Below, piece by piece: positions 1-7,229 of a stretch of 64,000 bases of DNA (position 1 is its first letter; the number at the start of each line of letters is the position of its first letter). The notes beneath the pieces were generated by a model, which was not told the origin of the DNA, searched no databases, and was given only the letters and a program-made list of their open reading frames with translations. The stretch lies in NCBI GenBank assembly GCA_003220265.1, contig QHRW01000108.1, positions 1-64,000 of the forward strand. Direction: 5' to 3'. Origin of the DNA: Candidatus Rokuibacteriota bacterium (lineage in GTDB: Bacteria > Methylomirabilota > Methylomirabilia > Rokubacteriales > CSP1-6). The position numbers and the translations under genes are program-made.

Positions 1-177
1 TCAGCGGCACCTCTCGACGCCGCCCGCTCTTGGTGGTCTCTAGGCGTATTGACGTTGCTGATCCGGTCCATTCGAGCGACGACCTGGGACGCTGCCACGT
101 GGCCGATGATTAACGACGTACTTCGCCGTGCGCTCCAAATGCGCAGCCAACTCAAGCGAGAGGGCTGGTGGAACTAA
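1..177 (+). CDS. C-terminal end of an unrecognised protein, cut by the window edge
   Basis: Frame 1 is open from the first base to a TAA at 175-177, giving a 58-residue tail rich in Trp, Leu and Arg that ends K-R-E-G-W-W-N. An internal ATG at 106 could give a 23-residue peptide instead. The next small gene starts with a GTG at 168 inside this tail, so the two overlap by 10 bases, the usual arrangement of translationally coupled genes. I do not recognise the family. It may be chance, since open frames are common at this GC content; the sequence left of the window would decide. Confidence 0.35.
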   Translation, partial: SAAPLDAARSWWSLGVLTLLIRSIRATTWDAATWPMINDVLRRALQMRSQLKREGWWN

Positions 178-476
178 TCCCCTCCGGCCGTCGCCTTCGC
201 GCTGCGCTCGCAGCCGTCCTCGTTTCAGGACCAGCGCCGGAACTCGCGCTGGTACGCCGCTGGCTCGACTCCTGGCGCGGCGTGGGCCGTATTGCGGAGG
301 GCATGCACCGCGCCGGGTGGGATCTCCAACTCACTGAGTACGGTGACGGCCACTGGCGCGCGACGTTCTACGTGACCGGCCAGGCGCATTCGATCGTGGG
401 CGGCTCGGCGTGGGAACCGGCATCGGCGATCTGGGCGAAGCGGCGGGGAGGGAGCCTGACGAGAGATCATCCCTAG
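168..476 (+). CDS. Small hypothetical protein, 102 aa
   Basis: A 102-residue protein with an Arg/Ala-rich helical first half and a second half (about residues 55-95) reading G-W-D-L-Q-L-T-E-Y-G-D-G-H-W-R-A-T-F-Y, which looks like two beta strands of a small folded domain. The GTG at 168 is chosen because GAGAGGG lies just upstream. No signal peptide or membrane segment is visible. It opens the series of very small genes at the left of the window. Function unknown; the pattern of Gly and aromatic residues suggests a real product rather than a shadow frame. Confidence 0.5.
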   Translation: MELIPSGRRLRAALAAVLVSGPAPELALVRRWLDSWRGVGRIAEGMHRAGWDLQLTEYGDGHWRATFYVTGQAHSIVGGSAWEPASAIWAKRRGGSLTRDHP

Positions 477-718
477 GGTACGCATCCGTCTCAACGACCG
501 AGCGTGTGAAGTGGCGCTCGCGCTACGACGCGCGGCCGACGGGTCAATCCGCCGCGCTTCCCGCGCAGCGCGGGTGCCATTGCCGACCGCCATTGCGGCA
601 TGCAGACACACAACCAGTGCCTGACACCCCGGGCTTCCCTGAGAAGGCCATCAGGAATTTCCCGGCTTGCGAGCTTCAATAGGGGGTGCTCCACTTTGCT
701 CAAATCTGGAGGTGTGAA

Positions 719-949
719 GTGGCTTCCGAGCTTCCGCGATGCGTGCGTTGTCGGGTCAACATTCAGCCTGGCCAAGGGGTCGTCTTCCGCCCGGACGGGC
801 GGGTCGAACACGGGACGTGTCCGGAAGTGAACTGCCCGGTATGTAGCCGCGCGATCTACCCAGCTACCCCGATCCGGCGCGAGGGTGAGCATATGCTCCA
901 CGCCAATTGCTGGGTGAAACAGTACCGGGCAAGCGCGCGAGCATCCTAA
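719..949 (+). CDS. Small protein with two C-x2-C ... H-x2-C modules (putative zinc binding)
   Basis: A 76-residue protein starting at GTG 719, preceded by GGAGGTG at 709-714. The start is supported by alignment with its paralogue at 13721-13954, which begins at the equivalent residue. It holds two copies of the same module: C-V-R-C ... H-G-T-C and C-P-V-C ... H-A-N-C, each about 27 residues, with a Pro-Gly or Pro-Ala turn after the second Cys. The spacing is that of a small zinc ribbon or LIM-like finger; metal binding is inferred. A longer in-frame start at ATG 686 has no ribosome binding site. It may bind nucleic acid or a protein partner; no function is known to me. Confidence 0.75.
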   Translation: MASELPRCVRCRVNIQPGQGVVFRPDGRVEHGTCPEVNCPVCSRAIYPATPIRREGEHMLHANCWVKQYRASARAS

Positions 950-1011
950 CAGGACGGCGTTACCGCCCCGGTAGTGTTTGAATCCGGCGATTCTCTCGCG
1001 GAGCTGGCGGC

Positions 1012-1173
1012 ATGAAATTACGCGATAGGGTCTGCGCGGTCTGTGAAAAGGTGATTCCGGCTGGGGTCGGGTGCTATCGCCGAGGCGGGGTGTTCGTCCA
1101 CGTAGAGTGCGCAGTGTCCCCGCATCATCCAAGGACCCGCAATGGCCCGCTCCCACGTGCTCATCGTTGCTGA
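1012..1173 (+). CDS. 53-aa protein with a single C-x2-C ... H-x2-C module
   Basis: ATG at 1012, GAGCTGG upstream, stop TGA at 1171-1173. The first 33 residues (C-A-V-C ... P-A-G-V-G-C-Y ... H-V-E-C) align with one module of the 719-949 protein, so this looks like a single-module relative. The tail of about 20 residues is basic and runs over the start of the receiver-domain gene at 1142, overlapping by 32 bases in another frame. A small overlapping gene of this kind can couple translation to the next gene. Zinc binding is inferred from the Cys/His spacing only. Confidence 0.55.
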   Translation: MKLRDRVCAVCEKVIPAGVGCYRRGGVFVHVECAVSPHHPRTRNGPLPRAHRC

Positions 1174-1507
1174 AGAGCCTGCTGTCGTCGAGGTGCTTTC
1201 CGAGGTTATCGCCACCATGGCCGACCGCATCAATGTCGCCCGGAGCGCCGCCCAGGCCCTCGCCGCGCTGTCCGCATTCCGGCCAGCGGCCACCGTCTTG
1301 GATCTGAGCATCACGCGGGGGATCGACCTGCTGAGACGGATCCGGCGTGACCACCCCCGTATCCCTATGATCGTGATCGGCGAGGCCGGTCGTTCCGCGC
1401 CGCCCGACATCGGCGAGCTCGGCGTCGCGGGCTATCTTGACAGGCCGCTGGATCGGGCGGCGGTGAGTCTCCTGCTGACCGTCGTGCTCACTCGTCGCGC
1501 TGAGTGA
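1142..1507 (+). CDS. Degenerate response-regulator receiver domain protein
   Basis: A 121-residue stand-alone receiver fold (strands at V-L-I-V-A, A-T-V-L-D-L, P-M-I-V-I-G and A-G-Y-L-D). The phospho-acceptor Asp is kept (D54), but the acidic pair is Ala10-Glu11, the switch Thr is Gly80 and the conserved Lys is Arg101. Such pseudo-receivers usually cannot be phosphorylated normally and act as protein-interaction modules. It overlaps the previous small gene and shares an ATGA with the next one (1507), so it sits inside an operon of small proteins. No output domain and no kinase are adjacent. Confidence 0.75.
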   Translation: MARSHVLIVAEEPAVVEVLSEVIATMADRINVARSAAQALAALSAFRPAATVLDLSITRGIDLLRRIRRDHPRIPMIVIGEAGRSAPPDIGELGVAGYLDRPLDRAAVSLLLTVVLTRRAE

Positions 1508-1677
1508 TGACGGACGATCTGGTCCGCCAGCTCGCCGCCGCGATCCGGTGGGGGCATCCCCTCGACCACTTCGCTACGCTCGCTCACACGCTAACCGGCC
1601 TCGGCGATCCCGACGGCGCAGTCTGTGCCCTCGCGCGGGACAGCATCCGGCGCGCGCTCTTGGCGGGGGGCATATAA
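1507..1677 (+). CDS. Small hypothetical protein, 56 aa, coupled to the receiver gene
   Basis: ATG at 1507 overlaps the receiver gene's TGA (ATGA), and the frame ends with TAA at 1675-1677. The 56 residues look helical (V-R-Q-L-A-A-A-I-R-W-G, then L-A-H-T-L-T-G-L-G and A-V-C-A-L-A-R-D-S-I-R-R-A-L-L-A), like a small helical bundle. No motif is recognised. The evidence for a real gene is the stop-start overlap and the tight packing of its neighbours. Confidence 0.45.
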   Translation: MTDDLVRQLAAAIRWGHPLDHFATLAHTLTGLGDPDGAVCALARDSIRRALLAGGI

Positions 1678-1681
1678 GCGA

Positions 1682-1858
1682 GTGGCGTCGCCCGCCACGA
1701 CCGACGCTGCGAACCTCGCCGGCCTCCTCCGCCGCGAGTCGCGCATCTGCCTGAGCTGCGCTGCCGTCAAGCTGGTGTTCAGCGTCGAACGCATGGGTGC
1801 CGCGGTCGAGGATCTCGGGAGGCCGGGCGGCGGACGCGGATCCATGAGGCAACGTTGA
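1682..1858 (+). CDS. Small hypothetical protein with a C-x2-C motif, 58 aa
   Basis: GTG at 1682 follows the previous stop by four bases, with GGCGGGGGG about 11 bases upstream. The product reads L-L-R-R-E-S-R-I-C-L-S-C-A-A-V-K-L near the middle, a pattern seen in small proteins where a C-x2-C knuckle precedes a helix, then ends in a Gly-rich basic tail. The stop at 1856-1858 is directly followed by the ATG of the next gene. No function can be assigned. Confidence 0.45.
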   Translation: MASPATTDAANLAGLLRRESRICLSCAAVKLVFSVERMGAAVEDLGRPGGGRGSMRQR

Positions 1859-2014
1859 ATGTCGTTCGAATCCCGGCGCGACCGTGATGCGATGTCGCGC
1901 GAGAAGGAAGCCGGCCGCCGGCGTGCGCGGGCCGCGGTCATCACACTGGGTGCCGTAAGCGTCGTGGCGCTCGTCGCTTCGGGCGTTACTACGACGGTCT
2001 TGTTGGCGAGATAG
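1859..2014 (+). CDS. Small single-pass membrane protein, 51 aa
   Basis: ATG at 1859 comes immediately after the previous stop. About 24 strongly charged residues (many Arg, Asp, Glu) are followed by one hydrophobic stretch of about 25 residues (A-A-V-I-T-L-G-A-V-S-V-V-A-L-V-A) and a C-terminal A-R. The positive-inside rule suggests the N-terminus stays in the cytoplasm. It closes the run of small same-strand genes beginning at 719. No family recognised. Confidence 0.45.
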   Translation: MSFESRRDRDAMSREKEAGRRRARAAVITLGAVSVVALVASGVTTTVLLAR

Positions 2015-2136
2015 ATAAGCACTTCGGCGTTGGTGCGCCTTAGTGCTGCAGTGTGCCCCCTAAGCAGGCGAATTGGACGCAAGGGGAACATCGGTGGCGG
2101 CGGACTTCAGAGATTCTATAGCGCTGCGGAGGCGCG

Positions 2137-2397
2137 CTACGTATCAGTTGGATGACTGGGCGACGCTGTCCCTGGGAACGCCTTGAGGAGATCGGTGATC
2201 GTATGCTGCCCCCGCAAGCAGCGTCCGCCGCAACGATCTGACTTCGCCGCCTTCGCTTCCGCTGGCGTCGCGCAAAGCATCACAGTCAGCTCCCCACCAC
2301 AGGGATGGAGAACGGCAAACTGACCGTCTCCCTTGATCCAAGCGGCCGTCGTGCCCCATTCGCGCTCTGCTATGCCCTGCCATGGTGCCATGTTCAA
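2137..2397 (-). CDS. Small hypothetical protein with a Gly/Cys-rich C-terminal segment, 86 aa
   Basis: An 86-residue protein whose core reads W-I-K-G-D-G-Q-F-A-V-L-H-P-C-G-G-E-L-T-V-M-L-C-A-T-P-A-E-A followed by C-G-G-R-C-L-R-G-Q-H-T-I. Strands followed by an A-E-A-K-A-A helix and a C-x3-C turn suggest a compact alpha/beta domain. Similar H-C-G ... T-V ... A-T-P-x-E-A ... C-G-G-x-C arrangements occur in uncharacterised small proteins of environmental bacteria (general impression, not a search). A second ATG six bases in (M3) is an alternative start. It is a probable partner of the minus-strand gene at 2458-2712. Confidence 0.5.
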   Translation of the reverse strand: MNMAPWQGIAEREWGTTAAWIKGDGQFAVLHPCGGELTVMLCATPAEAKAAKSDRCGGRCLRGQHTITDLLKAFPGTASPSHPTDT

Positions 2398-2457
2398 AAC
2401 CCCTTATCGCATTATCCTCTTTCTGGCCGGCGGAAACGAACTGGAACGGAGGGCCAG

Positions 2458-2712
2458 TCAGTCCCGGCGGTACCCGCGGAGCCGGCACTCGGCTTCCCAC
2501 AAGCCCGCGCAGCCAAGGTGCAAGCGGAAGATATGGTCGCCGCCATAGTCCATTTCGTACTCCACCTGGGCAGCGCGGATCGGCTCGCCGCAGGCAACGC
2601 ATGGGTGGCCGCGGCCATAGCCCGCGTACATCTTCTCGGGAAGCGCCGTCGGCAGGGCGCCGACGTCCAGCTTGGTGCGGATGGCGTCAGCGAGTCCTGG
2701 AGGAAAAGGCAT
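2458..2712 (-). CDS. Small protein with a C-x2-C ... H-x3-C module (putative zinc binding)
   Basis: An 84-residue protein from ATG 2712; an upstream in-frame ATG at 2751 would add 13 residues without conserved features. Residues of the second half read H-P-C-V-A-C-G-E-P-I ... Y-E-M-D-Y ... R-L-H-L-G-C-A-G-L-W. This is the same C-x2-C, beta hairpin, H-x-x-x-C logic as the proteins at 719, 1012 and 13721, though with a longer hairpin and one extra residue before the last Cys. Metal binding is inferred from this pattern. It lies about 60 bases upstream of the 2137-2397 gene on the same strand. Confidence 0.6.
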   Translation of the reverse strand: MPFPPGLADAIRTKLDVGALPTALPEKMYAGYGRGHPCVACGEPIRAAQVEYEMDYGGDHIFRLHLGCAGLWEAECRLRGYRRD

Positions 2713-2972
2713 TGCGGGGGCCCCCAGATGTGCGGCCGAGCCCAACCCCAAACCACCGAAGTCTCGGCGCCCCTGCGGCGTCCAACCCTAGAGGCTGGGG
2801 TGATGGTCCGCGGACTGTAGCACAATGCTGCGGCGCCCGTGGGTTTTCTACGGCCGTGGCGCCGGCGACTAGAGGGCCTTCGTCAAGCGCTGGCCCGGGA
2901 TTTTCACTTCCTCTGATTGACCATCACGATCAGCGCCGGAATGGCGTCTGTCCCTTGCAGCGGGGTGAGGCC

Positions 2973-3128
2973 CTACTTCATGTACCCCTCGAAGAAGGCG
3001 AGAACCTTCTCCGGATATCGCCCGAAGTAGTTGTAGAAGGTCTTCTGCGCGTCCTCGGGATTCTTCGTCCATGCGTCGTCCCGCACCTGGCCCGTGGTAC
3101 GATGGCTTCCATGTTGCGCGGGCGCCAT
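2973..3128 (-). pseudogene. 51-aa open frame, likely C-terminal remnant of a lost gene
   Basis: Reading the minus strand from an ATG at 3128 to TAG at 2973-2975 gives 51 residues. The last 35 (W-T-K-N-P-E-D-A-Q-K-T-F-Y-N-Y-F-G-R-Y-P-E ...) look like an ordinary protein end: amphipathic, aromatic-rich and with normal codon choice. After the stop the same frame stays coding-like for about 22 more codons (G-L-T-P-L-Q-G-T-D-A-I-P-A-L-I-V). Its 5' part overlaps the start of the 3102 gene on the other strand. I read it as a decayed gene end; a genuine small gene is possible. Apart from this, 2713-3101 shows nothing I can support. Confidence 0.3.
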
Positions 3129-3386
3129 CGCTGGCTCACGTTGGTCCTGCTCGCCGCCTGGGTCATCCTGGGCCCGGTGGGAATGGCGTTCGACTCCTGC
3201 GCTGCCATGATGGCTCTTTGCGATGGCGGTCCGTGCGGTGCCGTTTCCGCCGTCGTCGACGCCGTACCGACCTTCGCTCCGCCGACGCTTCTTCCGGTCG
3301 CTCTCGTCTCGGCACCGCAGCCGTTCACTCCGGTCGCACCCGCTGCACTCGAGCCCCCGCCCAAGTTCGTTCGTCTCTCCTCCTAG
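3102..3386 (+). CDS. Small secreted/membrane-anchored Cys-containing protein, start of metal efflux locus
   Basis: 94 residues from ATG 3102 (a second ATG at 3111 is possible). A basic start (R-G-R-H-R-W) and a hydrophobic helix of about 18 residues form a signal peptide or anchor. Then comes C-A-A-M-M-A-L-C-D-G-G-P-C-G-A, a Cys/Met cluster that could hold Cu(I) or Ag(I), and a Pro-rich tail. Similar tiny exported proteins open copper-resistance operons; the role here is inferred from position upstream of the CusA-like pump. No close family is recognised. Confidence 0.55.
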   Translation: MASMLRGRHRWLTLVLLAAWVILGPVGMAFDSCAAMMALCDGGPCGAVSAVVDAVPTFAPPTLLPVALVSAPQPFTPVAPAALEPPPKFVRLSS

Positions 3387-3485
3387 CCGTACGTAGCTCC
3401 CGGCTCACGATCTAAGCGAGGGTGGTCTCTGGCCGCCGACTGCGCGTCTGTGCGCACGCGTCCCGATATCGCCGGAGAGACGGAC

Positions 3486-3635
3486 ATGATGATGCAAATG
3501 TGCGGACCCGGCATGATGATCGTCGGCGTCCTGGTGGCGGTGCTCGGCCTCGGGCTGCTCGCCAGCTTGATCGTCCTCGTGTGGGTGCTGATCGCCCGGC
3601 TTCGCCATGACTCCGGGCGGGCGACGACCCGATGA
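3486..3635 (+). CDS. Tiny Met-rich membrane protein preceding the RND pump
   Basis: 49 residues starting [11 protein letters not shown] and followed by one transmembrane helix of about 25 residues ([13 protein letters not shown]) and a short basic tail. ATG 3486 is chosen because GGAGAGA lies about nine bases upstream. The stop overlaps the cusA start (ATGA at 3632), so the two are probably translationally coupled. Six Met and one Cys in the first eleven residues suggest soft-metal contact, or possibly a small pump-associated subunit comparable in size to those known for other RND pumps; both are inference. Confidence 0.6.
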   Translation: MMMQMCGPGMMIVGVLVAVLGLGLLASLIVLVWVLIARLRHDSGRATTR

Positions 3636-6600
3636 TCGACCGGCTCATCGAGGCCTCGCTCCGTAACCGATTCCTGGTCGTCGCCTTCTTTCTGCTCCTG
3701 GGCGGCTGGGGTTACTGGGCGCTGCTGACGACGCCGATCGATGCGATCCCGGACCTGTCCGACAACCAGGTCATCATCTTCACCGACTGGCCGGGACGGT
3801 CGCCGCAAGAGGTCGAGGACCAGGTGACGTACCCACTCACGGTGAGCCTCCAGGGTCTGCCGGGGGTGAGGACGGTCCGAAGCTCGTCGGCCTTCGGATT
3901 CTCGATGATCAACGTGATCTTCGAGGACGCCACGGACCTGTACTTCGCGCGCTCCCGCGCGCTGGAGCGCCTGCAGTTGCTCGGCAAGTCGTTGCCCGCG
4001 GGCGTGGTGCCGACGCTCGGGCCCGATGCCACGGGCGTCGGCCACGTCTTCTGGTACACGGTCGAAGGCCGCGGCCATTCCTTGAGGGACCTGCGCTCCA
4101 TCCAGGACTGGTTCATCCGCTATCAGCTCAACGCGGTGCCCGGGGTCGCCGAGGTCGCCACGGTGGGCGGCGTCGTGCGCCAGTACCAGGTCGACGTGGA
4201 CCCCAATCGCCTGCGCGCGTATCGCATTCCAATTTCGACCGTCGTGGACGCCGTCATGCGCAGCAACCGGAACGTCGGGGGCAACGTCATCGAATCCAGT
4301 GGGACATGGACGGTGGTGCGCGGGCTTGGCTTGATCGAGGACGTAACCGATCTGGAGCGTGTCGTCATCGGCGCCGAGAACGGCGTGCCGATCTACCTGC
4401 GACAGATCGCCGACGTCAAGATCGGCGACGCCTTTCGTGCGGCCGCCCTCGTGAAGGGCACCAACGAGGCGGTCGGCGGTGTCGTGGTGGCCCGCTATGG
4501 CGTCAGCACCGTGGATGTGATCGCACGTGTGAAGGACAAGATCGCGGCCTTGCAGGCCGGCCTTCCGGCGGGCGTGAGGATCGTGCCGTTCTACGACCGC
4601 TCGGCGCTCATCGAGCGCGCCGTGGCCACACTGCGGCGGGCGCTCATCGAAGAGACGATCGTCGTCACGATCGTCAACGTGCTCTTCCTCCTCCACGTGC
4701 GATCGATCCTCATCGTGACCATCCCATTGCCGCTCGCCGTGCTGACCTCATTCCTCTTCATGCGCTACCTCGGGATCAGCTCCAACATCATGTCGCTGGC
4801 CGGCATCGCCATCGCCATCGGCGTGCTGGTCGATGCCGCCATCGTGGTCACCGAGAACGCCTTCCGGACTATCGAGCAGCGGGGCGTGAACCCGAGGAAT
4901 CGTGCGCGGGTGTTCCAGGCCGTCCTCGAATCCACGCGGCTCGTCGCGCGCCCGATCGTGTTCTCGATGGCCATCATCATCCTGGCGTTCATCCCCGTGT
5001 TCGCGCTCACTGGCCAGGAAGGCAAGCTGTTCCGTCCGCTGGCCTTCACCAAGACGTTCGCCATGGTCGGCGCCACGCTGCTGTCGGTCACGCTCGTGCC
5101 GGTCCTGTGCAGCCTGCTGATCGGTGGGCGGATCCGAGGGGAGGACGCCAACCCCATCATGCGGCCGCTCACGTGGCTGTATCGGCCCGTTCTCGGCTGG
5201 ACGCTGCGGCATCGGGCGCTGACGCTGGCCGGGGCAACACTGATCTTCGTCGGCGCCGTCGCGCTCGTTCCCCGGATCGGCCGGGAATTCATGCCGCCGC
5301 TGGATGAAGGCGACCTGATGTTCATGCCGGTCACTGACCCGTCGATCGGCCTCCCGCAGGCCGTCGAGATCGCGAAGAAACAGAACGCCATCATTGCGCG
5401 CGTGCCAGAGGTGGCCGGGGTCGTCGCGAAGATCGCGCGGGCCGAGACCTCGACGGACCCGGCCCCGGTCAACATGACGGAGACCGTCGTGAACCTGAAG
5501 CCGGCCTCGGCATGGCGACCGGGCATGACGCGCGAAAAGCTTATCGCGGAACTGGACCAGGCGGTCGCCCTGCCCGGCGTGGCGAACATCTGGACGCAGC
5601 CCATCATCAATCGGATCAACATGCTGACGACCGGTATCCGGTCCGAGGTCGGCGTCAAGATCTTCGGCAGCGATCTGAAGCTCCTCGAAGAGCGCGCCCG
5701 GACGGTGGCGGAAGCGCTGCGACGTGTCCCCGGTGCCGCGGACGTGTATCCGGAGCAGGTGACCGGCGCCCCGTACCTCGACATCCGCATCAATCGCGAG
5801 GCCGCCGCTCGGTATGGGATCGGCGTCGGCGCGATCCAGGACGTCATCGAGACCGCCATCGGCGAGACGAACCTGACGCTGACGATCGAAGGCCGGCAGC
5901 GCTTTCCCGTGCGCGTGCGCTACGCGCCTGGGTATCGATCGAGCCCGCAGGCTCTCGGAAGCGTGGTGGTGGCCGCTCCGAATGGTACCCAGGTGCCGCT
6001 CGCGCAGCTGGCCGAGATCCGGCAGACCGATGGGCCGGCGATGATTGCCAGCGAGAATGGCCTGCTCGTGGTCACGGTGCTGCTCAACGTGCGCGGCCGG
6101 GATGTCGGAAGCTTCGTCGAGGAGGCGCGGCACGTCGTCGCCAGCGTTCCGCTACCGCCCGGCTCCTACGTCGAGTGGAGCGGGCAGTACGAGAACGAGC
6201 TGCGGGCGCGCCAGCGGCTGCTCGTCGTGATTCCGGTCGTGCTCGCCGTCATTTACCTCTTGCTGTATCTGACGTACCGATCGTTTCTCGAGGCGGCGCA
6301 CGTCCTGCTCGCGGTGCCATTCGCGTTGTCGGGCGGGATCTATCTGCTGTTCGCGCTCGGCTACAACTTCTCGGTCGCGGTGTGGGTGGGCTTCATCGCG
6401 CTGTTCGGCACCGCCGTGCAGACGGCGGTGGTCATGGTGATCTATCTCGAAGAGGCCGTCGCTCGGAAACGGGAATCGCTCGGCGGCCACCTCACGCGGC
6501 AGTCGCTGCACGAGGCGGTCACCGAGGGCGCGCTGCTGCGTCTCCGTCCCAAGGTCATGACGGTCTCGACGATCGTCGCGGGGCTGCTGCCGATCATGTG

Positions 6601-6805
6601 GAGCGCGTCCACCGGCTCCGAGGTGATGAAGCCGCTGGCAACACCTGTCCTGGGCGGCATGGTCAGCTCGCTGGCCCACGTGCTGCTCGTCACCCCGGTC
6701 ATCTTCTTCTGGCTCCGGGAGCGAGACCTGAAGCGCGAGGTGCGTGCAGCGAGCCGGCAGCTCGCGCCCGGAACGGCCGGGGCATTCACCGATAACCACT
6801 CATAA
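3632..6805 (+). CDS. cusA: Heavy-metal efflux RND transporter, CusA/CzcA family inner-membrane pump
   Basis: 1057 residues, the normal length for heavy-metal RND pumps. It has the N-terminal [13 protein letters not shown] start, TM4 with [11 protein letters not shown] (proton-relay Asp), and the late R-P-K-V-M-T-V segment. Two periplasmic methionines in conserved settings, V-N-M-T-E-T-V (M615) and N-R-I-N-M-L-T-T-G (M664), match the Met-bearing cleft of Cu(I)/Ag(I) pumps rather than Zn/Co/Cd pumps. Proton-driven export of monovalent copper or silver is therefore likely. It overlaps the preceding tiny membrane gene by four bases and is followed by genes for the channel and adaptor, forming a full tripartite system. 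Confidence 0.93.
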   Translation: MIDRLIEASLRNRFLVVAFFLLLGGWGYWALLTTPIDAIPDLSDNQVIIFTDWPGRSPQEVEDQVTYPLTVSLQGLPGVRTVRSSSAFGFSMINVIFEDATDLYFARSRALERLQLLGKSLPAGVVPTLGPDATGVGHVFWYTVEGRGHSLRDLRSIQDWFIRYQLNAVPGVAEVATVGGVVRQYQVDVDPNRLRAYRIPISTVVDAVMRSNRNVGGNVIESSGTWTVVRGLGLIEDVTDLERVVIGAENGVPIYLRQIADVKIGDAFRAAALVKGTNEAVGGVVVARYGVSTVDVIARVKDKIAALQAGLPAGVRIVPFYDRSALIERAVATLRRALIEETIVVTIVNVLFLLHVRSILIVTIPLPLAVLTSFLFMRYLGISSNIMSLAGIAIAIGVLVDAAIVVTENAFRTIEQRGVNPRNRARVFQAVLESTRLVARPIVFSMAIIILAFIPVFALTGQEGKLFRPLAFTKTFAMVGATLLSVTLVPVLCSLLIGGRIRGEDANPIMRPLTWLYRPVLGWTLRHRALTLAGATLIFVGAVALVPRIGREFMPPLDEGDLMFMPVTDPSIGLPQAVEIAKKQNAIIARVPEVAGVVAKIARAETSTDPAPVNMTETVVNLKPASAWRPGMTREKLIAELDQAVALPGVANIWTQPIINRINMLTTGIRSEVGVKIFGSDLKLLEERARTVAEALRRVPGAADVYPEQVTGAPYLDIRINREAAARYGIGVGAIQDVIETAIGETNLTLTIEGRQRFPVRVRYAPGYRSSPQALGSVVVAAPNGTQVPLAQLAEIRQTDGPAMIASENGLLVVTVLLNVRGRDVGSFVEEARHVVASVPLPPGSYVEWSGQYENELRARQRLLVVIPVVLAVIYLLLYLTYRSFLEAAHVLLAVPFALSGGIYLLFALGYNFSVAVWVGFIALFGTAVQTAVVMVIYLEEAVARKRESLGGHLTRQSLHEAVTEGALLRLRPKVMTVSTIVAGLLPIMWSASTGSEVMKPLATPVLGGMVSSLAHVLLVTPVIFFWLRERDLKREVRAASRQLAPGTAGAFTDNHS

Positions 6806-6816
6806 GGAGGTCAGAC

Positions 6817-7227
6817 ATGATGCGCACGGTCTGCGTCATGGTAACGGTCGTGGTGCTCGCTGGCTGGCTCGGCATGGCTGTCGCCGCCGATCTCAAAGTC
6901 ATCAAGGCTCAGAAGGCGAAGGACGTGAACGTGAGCGTCCTGAGCGAGTCCGGCCAGTGGAAGCCGGGGAAGAACGACTTCGTCATCGCCTTCACGTCCG
7001 TGAAGGACAACACTCCCGTGGATGCCGGCAAGGTCACGGTCAACACCAGCATGCCAATGCCCGGTATGGCTCCCATGATCGCCGGGGCCACTGTCCAGCC
7101 GGACACCGCGCCCGGCCGTTACCGCGGGACCATCAGCTTTCCGGACAGCGGCGACCGCCAGGTCACCGTCGCCTGGGACGGTCCGGCCGGTAAGGGCTCC
7201 ACGAAGTTCAACGTCCCCGTGCGTTAG
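6817..7227 (+). CDS. Periplasmic FixH/YtkA-like domain protein of the efflux operon
   Basis: 136 residues with a clear signal peptide (M-M-R-T-V-C-V-M ... A-V-A-A-D), then an immunoglobulin-like beta domain typical of the YtkA/FixH family: G-K-N-D-F-V-I-A-F near residue 50 and G-R-Y-R-G-T-I-S-F-P near 105. The middle loop M-P-M-P-G-M-A-P-M carries four Met in nine residues, a plausible Cu(I) site. A strong AAGGAGG precedes ATG 6817. Position between pump and channel genes suggests a periplasmic metal carrier or sensor comparable in role, not in sequence, to CusF. That role is inferred. Confidence 0.8.
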   Translation: MMRTVCVMVTVVVLAGWLGMAVAADLKVIKAQKAKDVNVSVLSESGQWKPGKNDFVIAFTSVKDNTPVDAGKVTVNTSMPMPGMAPMIAGATVQPDTAPGRYRGTISFPDSGDRQVTVAWDGPAGKGSTKFNVPVR

Positions 7228-7229
7228 TC

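Noticed and set aside
511..624. 37-codon frame from GTG 511 in the gap between the first small genes
   Set aside because: No ribosome site and Arg/Ala-rich random composition; only the 12-base GTGTGAAGTGGC shared with the 719 gene start is notable.
1859..1890. TTCGAATCCCGGCG, which looks like a tRNA T-loop and acceptor side
   Set aside because: The five bases on each side of TTCGAAT do not pair and no D or anticodon arm can be built upstream; the bases belong to a small coding frame.
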